From Psychrobacillus sp042944905 (GTDB lineage Bacteria; Bacillota; Bacilli; Bacillales_A; Planococcaceae): a stretch of 64,000 bases of DNA. The stretch covers positions 1,736,001-1,800,000 of the forward strand of contig NZ_CP168496.1 in NCBI RefSeq assembly GCF_042944905.1, written 5' to 3'. Shown piece by piece: positions 1-9,308 of the stretch. The notes below the pieces were generated by a model. That model saw only the letters and a program-made list of their open reading frames with translations, did no database searches and had not been told where the DNA came from. The translations under genes and the position numbers were made by a program. Position 1 is the stretch's first letter. Every line of letters begins with the position of its first letter.

Positions 1-1
1 A

Positions 2-994
2 ATTATGGCGGTTGATGGAAAAGATATTAAAGGATTTACTGCTTCCGAAGCAGTGTTATTAATTCGTGGAAGTAAAGGAACCGAAGTTAGTCTTACGGTT
101 AAACGTGGGGAAAATGCTTCGATGGATATTACAATCGTTCGTGATGATATTCCGATAGAAACGGTTTATGCAGAGATGGTTGGAGATAATGTAGCACATA
201 TCATCATTTCTAGCTTTTCGACAAATACGTATGATGAACTTGTAAAAGCTATTAAAGAGATGGATAAACAAGGCATGAAAGCACTAGTATTAGATGTGCG
301 TCAAAATCCAGGAGGACTTCTTGATAGAGCAATTGATATTTCTAATTTATTCGTTGAAGATGGAAAACCAGTTCTACAAATTGAAGAAAAAGGAAAAAGG
401 GACGTAACAACTGCATCACCAGGAACGAAAGTGAAAGTCCCTGTATCATTAATTATTGATGGAGGTAGTGCATCAGCATCCGAGATATTAGCAGGGGCAC
501 TAAGTGAATCGGCTAATGTACCATTAGTTGGATTAAATTCTTTTGGTAAAGGTACAGTTCAACAAGTAAATGACTTACCAGATGGATCAAACATTAAAAT
601 TACTATTGCAAAATGGTTAACACCTAAAGGTAATTGGATTCATGAGAAAGGGATTGCTCCAAACTATGTTGTGGAATACCCTGCTTATGCAATGCTTGCT
701 CCATTAGACCCATCCGTGATATTAAAAGAAAATCAGTCTTCTGAAGCTGTTCAAAATGCGAAAGAAATGTTGAAAGCAATTGGTTATGAAGTTGGCGAAA
801 TGAATGAAGACTTCGACGCTCCATTTGCTAAAGCAGTGAAAAAATTTCAGACAGATAATAATATTGCCACAACCGGCGAGTTGACAGGCGAAACTTCTTT
901 CATTTTAATGGATAAACTTCGCCAAAAAATAGTAAAAGATGATCCACAATTGGAAAAAGCCAAAGAAGTGGTATTAAAGCTTCTGAATAAGTAA
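2..994 (+). CDS. C-terminal processing peptidase, S41 family (5' end outside window)
   Basis: Serine protease of the CtpA/CtpB type that cleaves extracytoplasmic substrates. In Bacillus, CtpB acts in sporulation signalling. The reading frame is open from base 2, so the N-terminus (signal sequence and start of the PDZ domain) lies upstream. Visible in order are the rest of a PDZ domain (about residues 1-38), the S41 core with GGSASASE (Ser157 the likely nucleophile) and FGKGT (Lys182, 25 residues later, as in the family Ser/Lys dyad), and a C-terminal peptidoglycan-binding-like domain (about 255-315). CtpA and CtpB cannot be told apart here. A terminator follows at once. Confidence 0.93.
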   Translation: MMAVDGKDIKGFTASEAVLLIRGSKGTEVSLTVKRGENASMDITIVRDDIPIETVYAEMVGDNVAHIIISSFSTNTYDELVKAIKEMDKQGMKALVLDVRQNPGGLLDRAIDISNLFVEDGKPVLQIEEKGKRDVTTASPGTKVKVPVSLIIDGGSASASEILAGALSESANVPLVGLNSFGKGTVQQVNDLPDGSNIKITIAKWLTPKGNWIHEKGIAPNYVVEYPAYAMLAPLDPSVILKENQSSEAVQNAKEMLKAIGYEVGEMNEDFDAPFAKAVKKFQTDNNIATTGELTGETSFILMDKLRQKIVKDDPQLEKAKEVVLKLLNK

Positions 995-1006
995 TAGTTT
1001 AAAGTT

Positions 1007-1034
1007 AAAAGCTGGCCTTTATGGTCAGCTTTTT
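1007..1034 (+). terminator. Rho-independent terminator after the S41 peptidase
   Basis: An 11-bp stem of AAAAGCTGGCC against GGTCAGCTTTT with a TTTAT loop, ending in a T run. It separates the protease from the GTPase gene. Confidence 0.8.
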
Positions 1035-1059
1035 CAACATGAAGAAGGGAGAAGATAGT

Positions 1060-1965
1060 ATGAAAGATGTATATCTCTTAAGTGGGTTTTTGGGAAGTGG
1101 AAAAACTTCTTTATTAGCTCATTTAATCGCTCAATTTAAAGCGGAAGGATTAAAGCCGGCAGTCATTATGAATGAGTTAGGGAAATTAGCTTTTGATAGC
1201 AGAGCAGTCGATAAGGATGTGCCATTAAAAGAAATGTTGGAAGGCTGCATTTGCTGCACAGGTTCTGAGAAAATGGAGGCCCAACTTCAGACGCTATTAG
1301 AGGGAGAAACCTTCGATGTATTATTAATAGAGACAACAGGTGCTGCACATCCTGTTGAGGCAATGGATGCTGTTTTTTCTCCACTCTTTGCAAGCAAGTT
1401 AAATATGAAAGGCATTGTTACCGTAGCCGATTGTAAAAGATGGCTTGAAAGAGACAAAATGACCCCACAAACACGCATGCTTTTTCTAGAACAAATAAAA
1501 CATGCTCATTTAATAGTGGCAAATAAAACGGATTTACTTTCCGATTCCGAAATCGCTTCAGTTACTATGCAAATACAGGGTTTAAATAATGCGGCACCAA
1601 TTCTCCAAACTTCCAATAGTAAGATACCATTAGCATTAATTACACAGTTGGAAGCAACTTTTCATAAAAATGGCATTAACAAAACAGCTATTGGAAAACA
1701 ACTATTTCTTTCTTCCAGATTACACATCTTTTCTGAAGCGGTTGATCAAGACTCATTTGAAGACTGGGTAAGAAGCCTTCCTGACACAGTTTATCGGATA
1801 AAGGGTTATGTTCCATTAAAGGGACATAAATACCCCTATCTATTTCAATATGCATATGGAATGGTACAATGGTTGCCAGAATTTATGAAGATGGAGCCCC
1901 AAATCGTTCTAATTGGGGACCAAATAGATAGAATCGAAATTATTGGAGAGCGTTCATATGATTAA
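1060..1965 (+). CDS. CobW/COG0523-family GTPase (metal-chaperone type)
   Basis: G3E-family P-loop GTPase of the CobW/YjiA/ZigA group, whose members deliver metal ions to client proteins. Seen: Walker A GFLGSGKT at residues 9-16, the family metal-binding CxCC motif GCICC (Cys63, Cys65, Cys66), a switch-like ETTGAAHP near residue 95, NKTD as the guanine-specificity motif near 150, and a C-terminal CobW_C-like half. I chose ATG 1060 over the longer frame opening at 1021, because GAAGGGAG lies just upstream and the protein then begins right before the P-loop. It overlaps the next small gene by 8 bases, so the two are translationally coupled. The metal and client are not evident. Confidence 0.88.
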   Translation: MKDVYLLSGFLGSGKTSLLAHLIAQFKAEGLKPAVIMNELGKLAFDSRAVDKDVPLKEMLEGCICCTGSEKMEAQLQTLLEGETFDVLLIETTGAAHPVEAMDAVFSPLFASKLNMKGIVTVADCKRWLERDKMTPQTRMLFLEQIKHAHLIVANKTDLLSDSEIASVTMQIQGLNNAAPILQTSNSKIPLALITQLEATFHKNGINKTAIGKQLFLSSRLHIFSEAVDQDSFEDWVRSLPDTVYRIKGYVPLKGHKYPYLFQYAYGMVQWLPEFMKMEPQIVLIGDQIDRIEIIGERSYD

Positions 1966-2218
1966 TGCTTTTCACCATTTATATAAAGGAAGAGTAGCAT
2001 TAGAAAAAGTACGAACAGAAGAAGAGGTTCGACAATTTATTCAAAGTGAGTTAATGGATGAATTTACACATCCAAGAGCAAGGCGATCCATAGAAACGAA
2101 ATATGCATTTGCTGTTACGAGAATTAAATCAAGTAAACTATCCAATGAAGAACAACATAGTCTATTAGACGTTTACAATGAAGAATATGCAAAACTGTCA
2201 ACAGGATATGAAGTGTAA
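1958..2218 (+). CDS. Small conserved-looking protein coupled to the CobW-type GTPase
   Basis: An 86-residue soluble, charged and mostly helical protein that I do not recognise. ATG 1958 overlaps the stop of the GTPase gene and is preceded by GGAGAG at 1945-1950. That overlap is the best argument that it is real and works with the GTPase. It has no signal peptide, membrane segment or cysteines. Confidence 0.6.
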   Translation: MINAFHHLYKGRVALEKVRTEEEVRQFIQSELMDEFTHPRARRSIETKYAFAVTRIKSSKLSNEEQHSLLDVYNEEYAKLSTGYEV

Positions 2219-2377
2219 ATTTTGATCTACTTGGTTAAGTTAACCAATAATAGGTTTATAGTTTGTTATTCTCACCGATATTTTTAACCCAACTGGACGT
2301 GTTGGTAAATATTATGGAAAAATTTCCTCCAATCTTATGTTTACAATAGGGGTGCACAAAAGAAGGAGGAAATGAAA

Positions 2378-3208
2378 ATGAATAAAAAACATTCTATCAT
2401 TGTTGGATTACTAGCAGGTGGCTTATTGTTTTCAACAAATACAGCAGATGCAGCGATGACAACGGGAAATTCACATACTACTTCCGAGGCAAAAGCAGTC
2501 GTCGTATATCAATGGAACTCTCCATATAATATAATGTCTAAGTTTGACTGGTTAGATCTTAATAACTTTAGTGATCTAGTGAATTCAAAACTAGTATTCC
2601 AAAAACCAGTAACAATAAACCCAACTTCACCAGTTAAAAAACCAGTAGCGGTAACACCAGCTCCACCGGTTAAAAAACCAGTTACAGATACGCCAGCTCC
2701 ACCGGTTAAAAAACCAGTTACGGAAACACCAGCTCCACCAGTAAAAAAACCGGTGACAGAAACACCAAGCACTCCTGTGAAACAACCTGTAACTGAACAA
2801 ACGCCACCAAGTAATAATCAGGAAGTAAAAGTACCGGCATCAGTTCAAGAAGTGGTTGATTTGACAAACAAAGAACGTGCAAAAGAAGGATTAAAAGCTT
2901 TACAAATCGATGTTAAACTTACTCAATCTGCACAAGCAAAATCACAAGATATGAAAAACAAAAACTATTTTGATCATACTAGCCCAACATACGGTTCTCC
3001 ATTTGATCAAATGAAATCGCTTGGTATCACATATAAATCAGCAGGTGAAAACATTGCTATGGGACAACGTAGCGCTGCTGAAGTAGTAGATGCATGGATG
3101 AAATCACCTGGTCACAGAGCAAACATTATGAACCCAGCCTTTACACATATCGGAGTTGGATTATCTGATAGTGGATTCTACTGGACACAACAATTTATAG
3201 GTAAATAA
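2378..3208 (+). CDS. Secreted CAP/SCP-domain protein with Pro-rich repeat linker (YkwD-like)
   Basis: Exported protein of 276 residues. A signal peptide (residues 1-25, ending TADA) leads into a spacer. About residues 75-150 hold five near-identical repeats of the type TPAPPVKKPV. The C-terminal CAP domain shows HTSPTYGSPF, AGENIAMG and SPGHRANIMNP. The layout matches Bacillus YkwD-type proteins, which are extracellular and of unclear function; a role in spore or cell-wall biology is inference. ATG 2378 is preferred to ATG 2372 because AAGGAGGA at 2362-2369 then has normal spacing. The tandem repeats could change copy number by slippage. Confidence 0.9.
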   Translation: MNKKHSIIVGLLAGGLLFSTNTADAAMTTGNSHTTSEAKAVVVYQWNSPYNIMSKFDWLDLNNFSDLVNSKLVFQKPVTINPTSPVKKPVAVTPAPPVKKPVTDTPAPPVKKPVTETPAPPVKKPVTETPSTPVKQPVTEQTPPSNNQEVKVPASVQEVVDLTNKERAKEGLKALQIDVKLTQSAQAKSQDMKNKNYFDHTSPTYGSPFDQMKSLGITYKSAGENIAMGQRSAAEVVDAWMKSPGHRANIMNPAFTHIGVGLSDSGFYWTQQFIGK

Positions 3209-3217
3209 TAGAGTCAG

Positions 3218-3250
3218 AGCCTACCAAGTTTGATACTTGGTAGGCTTTTT
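3218..3250 (+). terminator. Rho-independent terminator after the CAP-domain gene
   Basis: Perfect 12-bp stem AGCCTACCAAGT/ACTTGGTAGGCT with a short loop, followed by TTTTT. Confidence 0.92.
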
Positions 3251-3303
3251 AGCGTTTATATTTAAAACTTAGAGCACATACTTCGAAGAGAAGAGGTGAT
3301 CTG

Positions 3304-4725
3304 GTGGTTGTATATAAAGAAACAATAGAATTACTTAAAAGTTCGTTTTCTCATTCCTATGATTTTATAACGAAGGAATTACAATGGAATGATGATCCAG
3401 TTATACTTTGTTATTATTCAACAATGATTGATACAGCAATTGTTCTGAAACAAATTAATCATTTACAAATGTTATACGAAGCAAATGACCCAAACTGGAA
3501 ACTCACTCCGTTTTCGGAAGCGTCAGAATTTTCGTTAGAACAACTTGAAATAAGTATTACCTCAGGAGAGACGGCACTAATATTTCCAAAATCAAATAGT
3601 ATGGTTAGAATAATTATTCCTAAAATTTCTTCAAGGGTACCTTCACCTCCCCTAAATGAATTTGTAGTAAGAGGATCCCATGATGGCTTTGTAGAAAATG
3701 CTGAAGTAAATATAAATTTAATAAGAAAAAGAATGAATACACCTGATTTGAAAATTGAAAGATTAGTACTCGGTTCTACAACTAATACAAAAGTCTCCAT
3801 TATATATTTGGATACAAAAGTAGACAGAGAAGCATTGGAAGAATTGAAAGTAAGGATATCTAAAATAGAGCTAGAAATGTTATATAGTGCTGGGCAGTTA
3901 GAAGACTATTTAGAGGATACGATTTGGTCACCATTTCCTCAATTTTTAAACACAGAAAGACCAGATAGAGTGGTAGCAAATATTTTAGAAGGTAGAATTG
4001 CAATCCTATCAGATTCGGATCCTACTGCCCTTATAGCTCCAACAAGTCTAATTGCTTTTTATGAGTCTCCAGATGATTTTAATGGAAGGTTATTAGTAGG
4101 GTCCTTTTATCGATTAGTTCGTTTAGTTAGTTTTTTTATAGCGATCTTTCTACCGGCTTTTTATATTGCGGTAGCTAGTTTCCATTTTGAAATAGTACCA
4201 ATAGATTTGGGTGAAGAAGTGAAGAGTTCTGTCAGTCATGTTCCTTTTCGACCCATATTCGAAGCATTTCTTCTAGAGATAACAATTGAACTAATACGGG
4301 AAGCGAGTATACGATTACCAAGTCCTGTAGGTCAAACAATAGGGGTAGTAGGGGGATTAGTAATTGGGGATGCAATCGTTTCTGCCGGACTTGCCTCTAA
4401 TTTAATGGTGATAGTTGTTGCATTGACTGCACTTGCTAGCTTTGTAATACCATCAGTGGAGTTAAGTACATCGATACGTATTTTAAGATTCCCATTTATG
4501 ATTGCTGCCTCGATTTTTGGTTTTTTTGGCCTTGTCATGGGTTCTCTTATACTTTTCATACACTTGTTAAATTTACAATCTTTAAATCGTCCATATTTGT
4601 CTCCTATTATCCCATTTGAACCGAAAAAACTGTTTGCGGTCTTTTTCCGTATACCATATTATAAATCAAATGAGGTACAAAAGAATTTTTATTTCTTCAA
4701 AAAAGGATTGAAGAAAAATGAATAA
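3304..4725 (+). CDS. gerKA: Spore germinant receptor subunit A (GerAA/GerKA family)
   Basis: A subunit of a Ger-type germinant receptor in the spore inner membrane. The 473-residue length is normal. It has a soluble N-terminal half (about 1-260) with the typical LVLGSTTNTKVSIIYL region and SPFPQFLNTERPD, followed by about five membrane segments (from around residue 275). GTG 3304 follows AGAGGTGA. It is first in a three-gene A-B-C operon and overlaps the B gene by 8 bases. A forespore SigG promoter is plausible near 3253-3285 (CATACTT as -10) but I cannot confirm it. The symbol is generic, since the germinant cannot be read from sequence. Confidence 0.92.
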   Translation: MVVYKETIELLKSSFSHSYDFITKELQWNDDPVILCYYSTMIDTAIVLKQINHLQMLYEANDPNWKLTPFSEASEFSLEQLEISITSGETALIFPKSNSMVRIIIPKISSRVPSPPLNEFVVRGSHDGFVENAEVNINLIRKRMNTPDLKIERLVLGSTTNTKVSIIYLDTKVDREALEELKVRISKIELEMLYSAGQLEDYLEDTIWSPFPQFLNTERPDRVVANILEGRIAILSDSDPTALIAPTSLIAFYESPDDFNGRLLVGSFYRLVRLVSFFIAIFLPAFYIAVASFHFEIVPIDLGEEVKSSVSHVPFRPIFEAFLLEITIELIREASIRLPSPVGQTIGVVGGLVIGDAIVSAGLASNLMVIVVALTALASFVIPSVELSTSIRILRFPFMIAASIFGFFGLVMGSLILFIHLLNLQSLNRPYLSPIIPFEPKKLFAVFFRIPYYKSNEVQKNFYFFKKGLKKNE

Positions 4726-5743
4726 GTGGACTCTGTCTAATAAACAATTATTTTTATTCTTATTTATAATTCAAACGGGCACGATTTTTATAACACTCCA
4801 AACTCGAGTTATAAAAGCAGCCGAACAAAATGCTTGGATTGTATTCACCCTAGTTAGTTTCCTACATTTTTTATTGTTAATAATTTTTAATAAATATTAT
4901 AAGTACTTTCAATTAAATAAATTAGAAAAGTGGCTATATCAAATTTATTGGTATGTTGTAGTTATTATTTTTTTGGGAACCATAGATTTTATACTGATTG
5001 TTTGGGTTTTTCCTTTAACACCACATTTTATTGTTATTGGTATAATAGTTTTTATTTCTTTTTATGCAAATATAAGCAAATATGCTGTTCCTTTAAATAT
5101 TTCCGTTATTTTAATTCCATTCATAATATTGTTTTTGGGAGTATTATTTCTTGCTGTTCCTGATTTAATATGGACTAATCTGTTCCCTATAGGTCATATT
5201 GATAAAGACCAGTGGATAGTCGGTACAAAAGAATCACTAAATGCGTTTATCGGTTTGGAAGCGTTCTTATTATTACGCCCATTTGTACAAGACAAAAGAG
5301 AAATAAAGACAAAACAGATTTTATACTACCAACTTGCTCTTACTCTATTTTTTTTATTTACTATCATATTCACCATATTATTTTTTCCTTTGGAAGAATT
5401 AAAAGTAATTCCAGTTGCAATAATGTTTTTATTAAAGTCACAAGACGTAACCTTTGTAGAACGATTAGATTTGTTTTTTACTTATATTTGGATGATGTGG
5501 AGTATAATAACGGTCTCGTTATTTATGTTTTTAGGCATTCACCTATACAAAACAATGCATAAACCACAATTGAAATTTACAGTATTCATACATCTTGTCA
5601 TATTTATTTGCCCTATATTTTTATTGTCACGAGATATATTAAAGAAAGCCAATGATTTACTAGTATATGGTCATTTGATTTTCGGGATATTATTACCATT
5701 ATTTATTCTTTTCAAGGGATGGAGGAATTCATTGCGTGAGTAA
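4718..5743 (+). CDS. gerKB: Spore germinant receptor subunit B, amino-acid-permease-like (GerB family)
   Basis: Integral membrane subunit of the same receptor, related to APC-superfamily permeases and thought to bind the germinant. The 341-residue protein has about ten hydrophobic helices spread over its whole length. It starts inside the end of the A gene and overlaps the C gene by 8 bases, so all three are translationally coupled. It is strongly AT-rich with many Ile/Phe/Leu codons, as usual for this family. Confidence 0.92.
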   Translation: MNKWTLSNKQLFLFLFIIQTGTIFITLQTRVIKAAEQNAWIVFTLVSFLHFLLLIIFNKYYKYFQLNKLEKWLYQIYWYVVVIIFLGTIDFILIVWVFPLTPHFIVIGIIVFISFYANISKYAVPLNISVILIPFIILFLGVLFLAVPDLIWTNLFPIGHIDKDQWIVGTKESLNAFIGLEAFLLLRPFVQDKREIKTKQILYYQLALTLFFLFTIIFTILFFPLEELKVIPVAIMFLLKSQDVTFVERLDLFFTYIWMMWSIITVSLFMFLGIHLYKTMHKPQLKFTVFIHLVIFICPIFLLSRDILKKANDLLVYGHLIFGILLPLFILFKGWRNSLRE

Positions 5744-6803
5744 AAAGATAAGTATATTAATAATGGTATTAATCTTTTTAAGTGGATGCTGGGATGAAAG
5801 GCTAAACAAGGATTTTGCAAGTATACCTATGGTTGGTTTCGATGGCGAATTAGGTAATTTAACAGGCTATTTTGGATTGCCTGGAGAGCAACATCAAAGT
5901 AAGGAATTCGAAATGTTGTCTGCTAAAGGTGTATCTGTACAAGACGTAGCTCAAAAAGTTGATCAAAAAGTAAATCAAAGATTGGATTTGTCAAAATTAA
6001 CAAGTATTTTATTATCTGATGATACAGTAAAAAGTGATTTAGATCACTACCTTGATGCATATTATCGAAATTCTAGGAGCCGCTTAAATACTGTTCTAAT
6101 AATCACGGAAGGTAGTACAGCTCCATTTATTAAATACGGGGAAAAAATGGGTAGTGATGTAAATAATTATTACAGTGAATTTGTAGAGGGATTTAAACTA
6201 GAATCTGTCTTATCGAAAGCGGATATTCAGCAGTCTCTTTCCGATTTAACAGATGAAGCAATTGATTTAACTTTGCCATATATCAAAATGTCAAAAGAAG
6301 GAGATATTCCAGAATTAGTAGGGGTTGCTCTGTTTAGTGAGAAAAAATTTTCGGGGAAAACGTTAAATAAAGACGAATCCATCATACTGCAATTAATGAA
6401 AAAGAAGAAAGGGAAGTATCCTTATTTAACATTTACACATAAAGAGATCCCAATTACGATTAAAGTGGACAATTTACAAAGGAAAATGCAATGGGACGGT
6501 AAGCATATTGAAATTCATTATAAAATGAAAGTAGGGGTAATGGAATATTATAAAAATCATTTTTTAGAGAAAAAAGAACTTCAAGAATTAGAGAAATTTT
6601 TAGAAGAGACATTTACGAAAAGAATGGAAGAGATTTTAAAAGTATTACATGACGGTAATTGTGATGCTCTTGGAATTGGTCGTTATGCAAGAGCCTTCCA
6701 TCCAGATGTATTTGAGAAAAATAAATGGAATGAAATATATCCAACTTTAACGATTACTCCAACTGTCCAAGTAAAAATTATTGAAACAGGCATAACAGAT
6801 TGA
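5736..6803 (+). CDS. gerKC: Spore germinant receptor subunit C, lipoprotein (GerC family)
   Basis: Peripheral lipoprotein subunit of the germinant receptor. It opens with a short hydrophobic signal and the lipobox LSGC (Cys18), followed by WDERLNKDFA, typical of GerAC/GerKC. The 355-residue length is normal. GTG 5736 overlaps the end of the B gene, and GGATGGAGGA at 5718-5727 supplies the ribosome binding site. A bidirectional terminator follows directly. Confidence 0.92.
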   Translation: MSKKISILIMVLIFLSGCWDERLNKDFASIPMVGFDGELGNLTGYFGLPGEQHQSKEFEMLSAKGVSVQDVAQKVDQKVNQRLDLSKLTSILLSDDTVKSDLDHYLDAYYRNSRSRLNTVLIITEGSTAPFIKYGEKMGSDVNNYYSEFVEGFKLESVLSKADIQQSLSDLTDEAIDLTLPYIKMSKEGDIPELVGVALFSEKKFSGKTLNKDESIILQLMKKKKGKYPYLTFTHKEIPITIKVDNLQRKMQWDGKHIEIHYKMKVGVMEYYKNHFLEKKELQELEKFLEETFTKRMEEILKVLHDGNCDALGIGRYARAFHPDVFEKNKWNEIYPTLTITPTVQVKIIETGITD

Positions 6804-6834
6804 AAAACGACGCTTTTACGCGTCGTTTTTTTGT
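6804..6834. terminator. Bidirectional terminator between ger operon and MATE gene
   Basis: AAAAACGACGC/GCGTCGTTTTTT stem with a 6-nt loop. A run flanks one side and T run the other, so it can serve both convergent genes. Confidence 0.9.
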
Positions 6835-8171
6835 ATTTTCCTCTGTAAATAAATGAGTCTTGAACCAAGTGTGATTGCGCCAAAAGTTAGACCCACAATA
6901 AGGCCAATCCAATAGCCAAATCGTTCAAAAGAAGTATAATTTGCTAGAATATAACCTGTAGGTAACCCAATAATCCAATACGAAACGATAGCCATTATAA
7001 AAGTGATCGTGACATCTTTATAACCTCGAAGTGCCCCTTGAACTGGAGCTTGAATGGAATCCGAAAGCTGAAATAATGCCGCAAAGAAGAAAAATTGAAC
7101 CGTCAACGTAATTACTGTTTGATCATTCGTATAGATTGTTGCAATTTGTTCTCTAAATAGGAGCAATATTGTCGCAGAGATAAAGCTAAACAATATAGCT
7201 GTAACTACTGCTAACCAACTATAGGTTTTTGCATCTTTAAAACGATTGGCACCAACTTCATAACCAACTAAAATGGTTGTTCCCATGGCAATGCTTAATG
7301 GAACCATATAAAGCAGAGAGGTGAAGTTCATGGCAATTTGGTGTGCGGATATTACAGCAGTTGAATACGTGCTCATAAGAATAGTAACAGCAGAAAAAAT
7401 CGTTGTTTCTGCAAAAATCGACAATCCAATTGGTAAGCCTATTTTAGTTAAAACCTTAAATTTTATGAAGGATGGTTTACTCCAACCGTGGAATATCCTT
7501 AACTCAGCAAAAGGTTTGTTGCGATATACGATAAAGACCGCAATAAATAATATTAACCAATATGTAAGAGCAGATGCTAGCCCTGCACCAGCCCCTCCTA
7601 GTGCAGGCATTCCAAGTTTCCCAAATATAAATATATAGTTTAATGCGATATTAATAGGAGCAGATAATAGCGTAATAATCATCGATACACGAGTTTTTCC
7701 TAGTGCATCAATAAAAGAACGGAGCACACTATAGAGAAATAAAGGAATAAGTCCAATACTCATCATATATAAATAATCCTTTGCCACGACGCGTACACTA
7801 TCCTCGAGAGGAATGAGTTGTAGCGCAGGATCAATAAACATTAAAATACCGAAAAAGATCACAATTGCCAACACGATGGCAATATAAAATCCTTGTTGCA
7901 CAAAGATGGGTACGTCTTCCTTCTTTTTCGCACCCATTAATTGTGCTACAATGGGCGTAATGCCTAGTAAAATACCGGTTAGTCCAGTATATACTGGCAC
8001 CCAAAGTGATGAGCCAATAGAAACACCTGCTAAATGATCAATACTATATTTACTCGTCATTAAAACATCGAAAAAAGTCATTAAATACAGGGCAACCTGA
8101 GTGACTAATATTGGGACGACTATTTTGATCATTTGAAAACTTTTTTCTGATAATGTTTTTGTTTCTTGCAT
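6816..8171 (-). CDS. MATE-family multidrug/cation efflux transporter
   Basis: Twelve-helix antiporter of the MATE superfamily (451 residues, standard length), NorM/YeeO-like. These export drugs or metabolites in exchange for Na+ or H+. Two homologous six-helix halves are visible. Conserved stretches include GIIPIVAQ-like residues in helix 2 (GITPIVAQLMGA) and GLPIGLSIFAE at the start of the second half. It is convergent with the ger operon and divergent from murG across 45 bases. Its substrate cannot be told. Confidence 0.93.
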   Translation of the reverse strand: MQETKTLSEKSFQMIKIVVPILVTQVALYLMTFFDVLMTSKYSIDHLAGVSIGSSLWVPVYTGLTGILLGITPIVAQLMGAKKKEDVPIFVQQGFYIAIVLAIVIFFGILMFIDPALQLIPLEDSVRVVAKDYLYMMSIGLIPLFLYSVLRSFIDALGKTRVSMIITLLSAPINIALNYIFIFGKLGMPALGGAGAGLASALTYWLILFIAVFIVYRNKPFAELRIFHGWSKPSFIKFKVLTKIGLPIGLSIFAETTIFSAVTILMSTYSTAVISAHQIAMNFTSLLYMVPLSIAMGTTILVGYEVGANRFKDAKTYSWLAVVTAILFSFISATILLLFREQIATIYTNDQTVITLTVQFFFFAALFQLSDSIQAPVQGALRGYKDVTITFIMAIVSYWIIGLPTGYILANYTSFERFGYWIGLIVGLTFGAITLGSRLIYLQRKIQKNDA

Positions 8172-8216
8172 TTTGCATACATCCTTTAAAGTTATAAGAT
8201 AGTTAGGAGATTATTA

Positions 8217-9308
8217 ATGAATAATAACACAATTGTTTTAACAGGTGGAGGAACTGCGGGACATGTTTCATTAAACCAAGCAATTATTCCTGAATTAATA
8301 GAAAAAGGCTATGAAATACATTATATAGGTTCTTCTAATGGAATAGAAAAAACAATAATTACTGAAAACTTCCCGGAAACACCATATTATGCGATTTCAA
8401 ATGGGAAACTTAGACGATATTTTTCTATGAAGAACTTTTCCGATCCTATTAAAGTCCTTTATGGTACAATGCAAGCAGCTATGGTCCTCAAAAAAGTAAA
8501 ACCATCTCTCGTATTTTCAAAAGGTGGATTTGTATCTGTTCCTGTTGTGATAGCAGCAAAACTGGCAAACATACCGGTAGTTATTCATGAATCCGACATA
8601 ACACTTGGGCTTGCAAATAAAATTGCTAGTTCCTTTTCAAAACATGTATTTACCGTTTTTGATGAGACGTTGAAATACTTACCTGCAGAAAAGGCTTCCT
8701 CTATTGGAGCAATTATTCGCCCAGATTTGTTAAATGGAAATTCTTTTACTGCAGAGGAGTTAACTGGATTCAGAGCTGATAAAGAGACCATTATCATAAT
8801 GGGAGGCAGCCAAGGAGCCGCAAAAATAAATGAGGCCATTTATGAAAATATAGATGTTTTAACAGAAAAATACCAAATCATTCATCTTTGTGGTAAAGGA
8901 AATGTAAATATGTCCTTAAAAGGTAAGCCGAATTATATTGCGTATGAATATGTTAATAACGAGTTGCCTCATTTATTAAAAATATCTAATTACGTTATTA
9001 CAAGAGCTGGTTCAAACTCCATATTTGAGTTTTTAGCGCTAAAAAAACCGATGCTTTTAATACCTCTTTCTATTCATGCAAGTAGAGGTGATCAACTATT
9101 AAATGCGAACTACTTTGAAGAAAAAGGATTTGGACTTGTTTTAGAGGAAGACAACTTAACTCCAACTACGTTTTTAGAATCAATTACGAGACTAGTTCAA
9201 CAAGCAGACGAAATTACATCAAATCAGTACAGAGCCACATCTCCAAAAACACCAACGCAATTTGTAGAAACATTGTTAACCTATAAGAAAAACACAAGCA
9301 TCCTTTAA
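8217..9308 (+). CDS. murG: UDP-GlcNAc:undecaprenyl-PP-MurNAc-pentapeptide GlcNAc transferase
   Basis: Makes lipid II from lipid I on the inner face of the membrane (peptidoglycan synthesis). The 363-residue GT28 enzyme has a glycine-rich N-terminal loop GGGTAGH (residues 10-16), FSKGGFVSVPVV near 103, HESD near 125, GGSQGA near 195, and RAGSNSIFEF near 265 for the UDP-GlcNAc site. From memory it resembles the Staphylococcus aureus MurG (KLRRY, LVFSKGGFVSVPVVIAAK) more than the dcw-cluster MurG of B. subtilis. Its place away from a dcw cluster, before arlRS and odhAB, also matches S. aureus. A second murG could exist elsewhere. Confidence 0.93.
   Translation: MNNNTIVLTGGGTAGHVSLNQAIIPELIEKGYEIHYIGSSNGIEKTIITENFPETPYYAISNGKLRRYFSMKNFSDPIKVLYGTMQAAMVLKKVKPSLVFSKGGFVSVPVVIAAKLANIPVVIHESDITLGLANKIASSFSKHVFTVFDETLKYLPAEKASSIGAIIRPDLLNGNSFTAEELTGFRADKETIIIMGGSQGAAKINEAIYENIDVLTEKYQIIHLCGKGNVNMSLKGKPNYIAYEYVNNELPHLLKISNYVITRAGSNSIFEFLALKKPMLLIPLSIHASRGDQLLNANYFEEKGFGLVLEEDNLTPTTFLESITRLVQQADEITSNQYRATSPKTPTQFVETLLTYKKNTSIL

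Noticed and set aside
2509..2772. Minus-strand repeat protein (VSVTGF repeats)
   Set aside because: It is the antisense reading of the Pro-rich repeats of the CAP-domain gene, which has a signal peptide, ribosome binding site and domain support.
4930..5562. Overlapping plus-strand ORFs in gerB-type gene
   Set aside because: Alternate-frame shadows in AT-rich membrane-protein sequence, without start signals.
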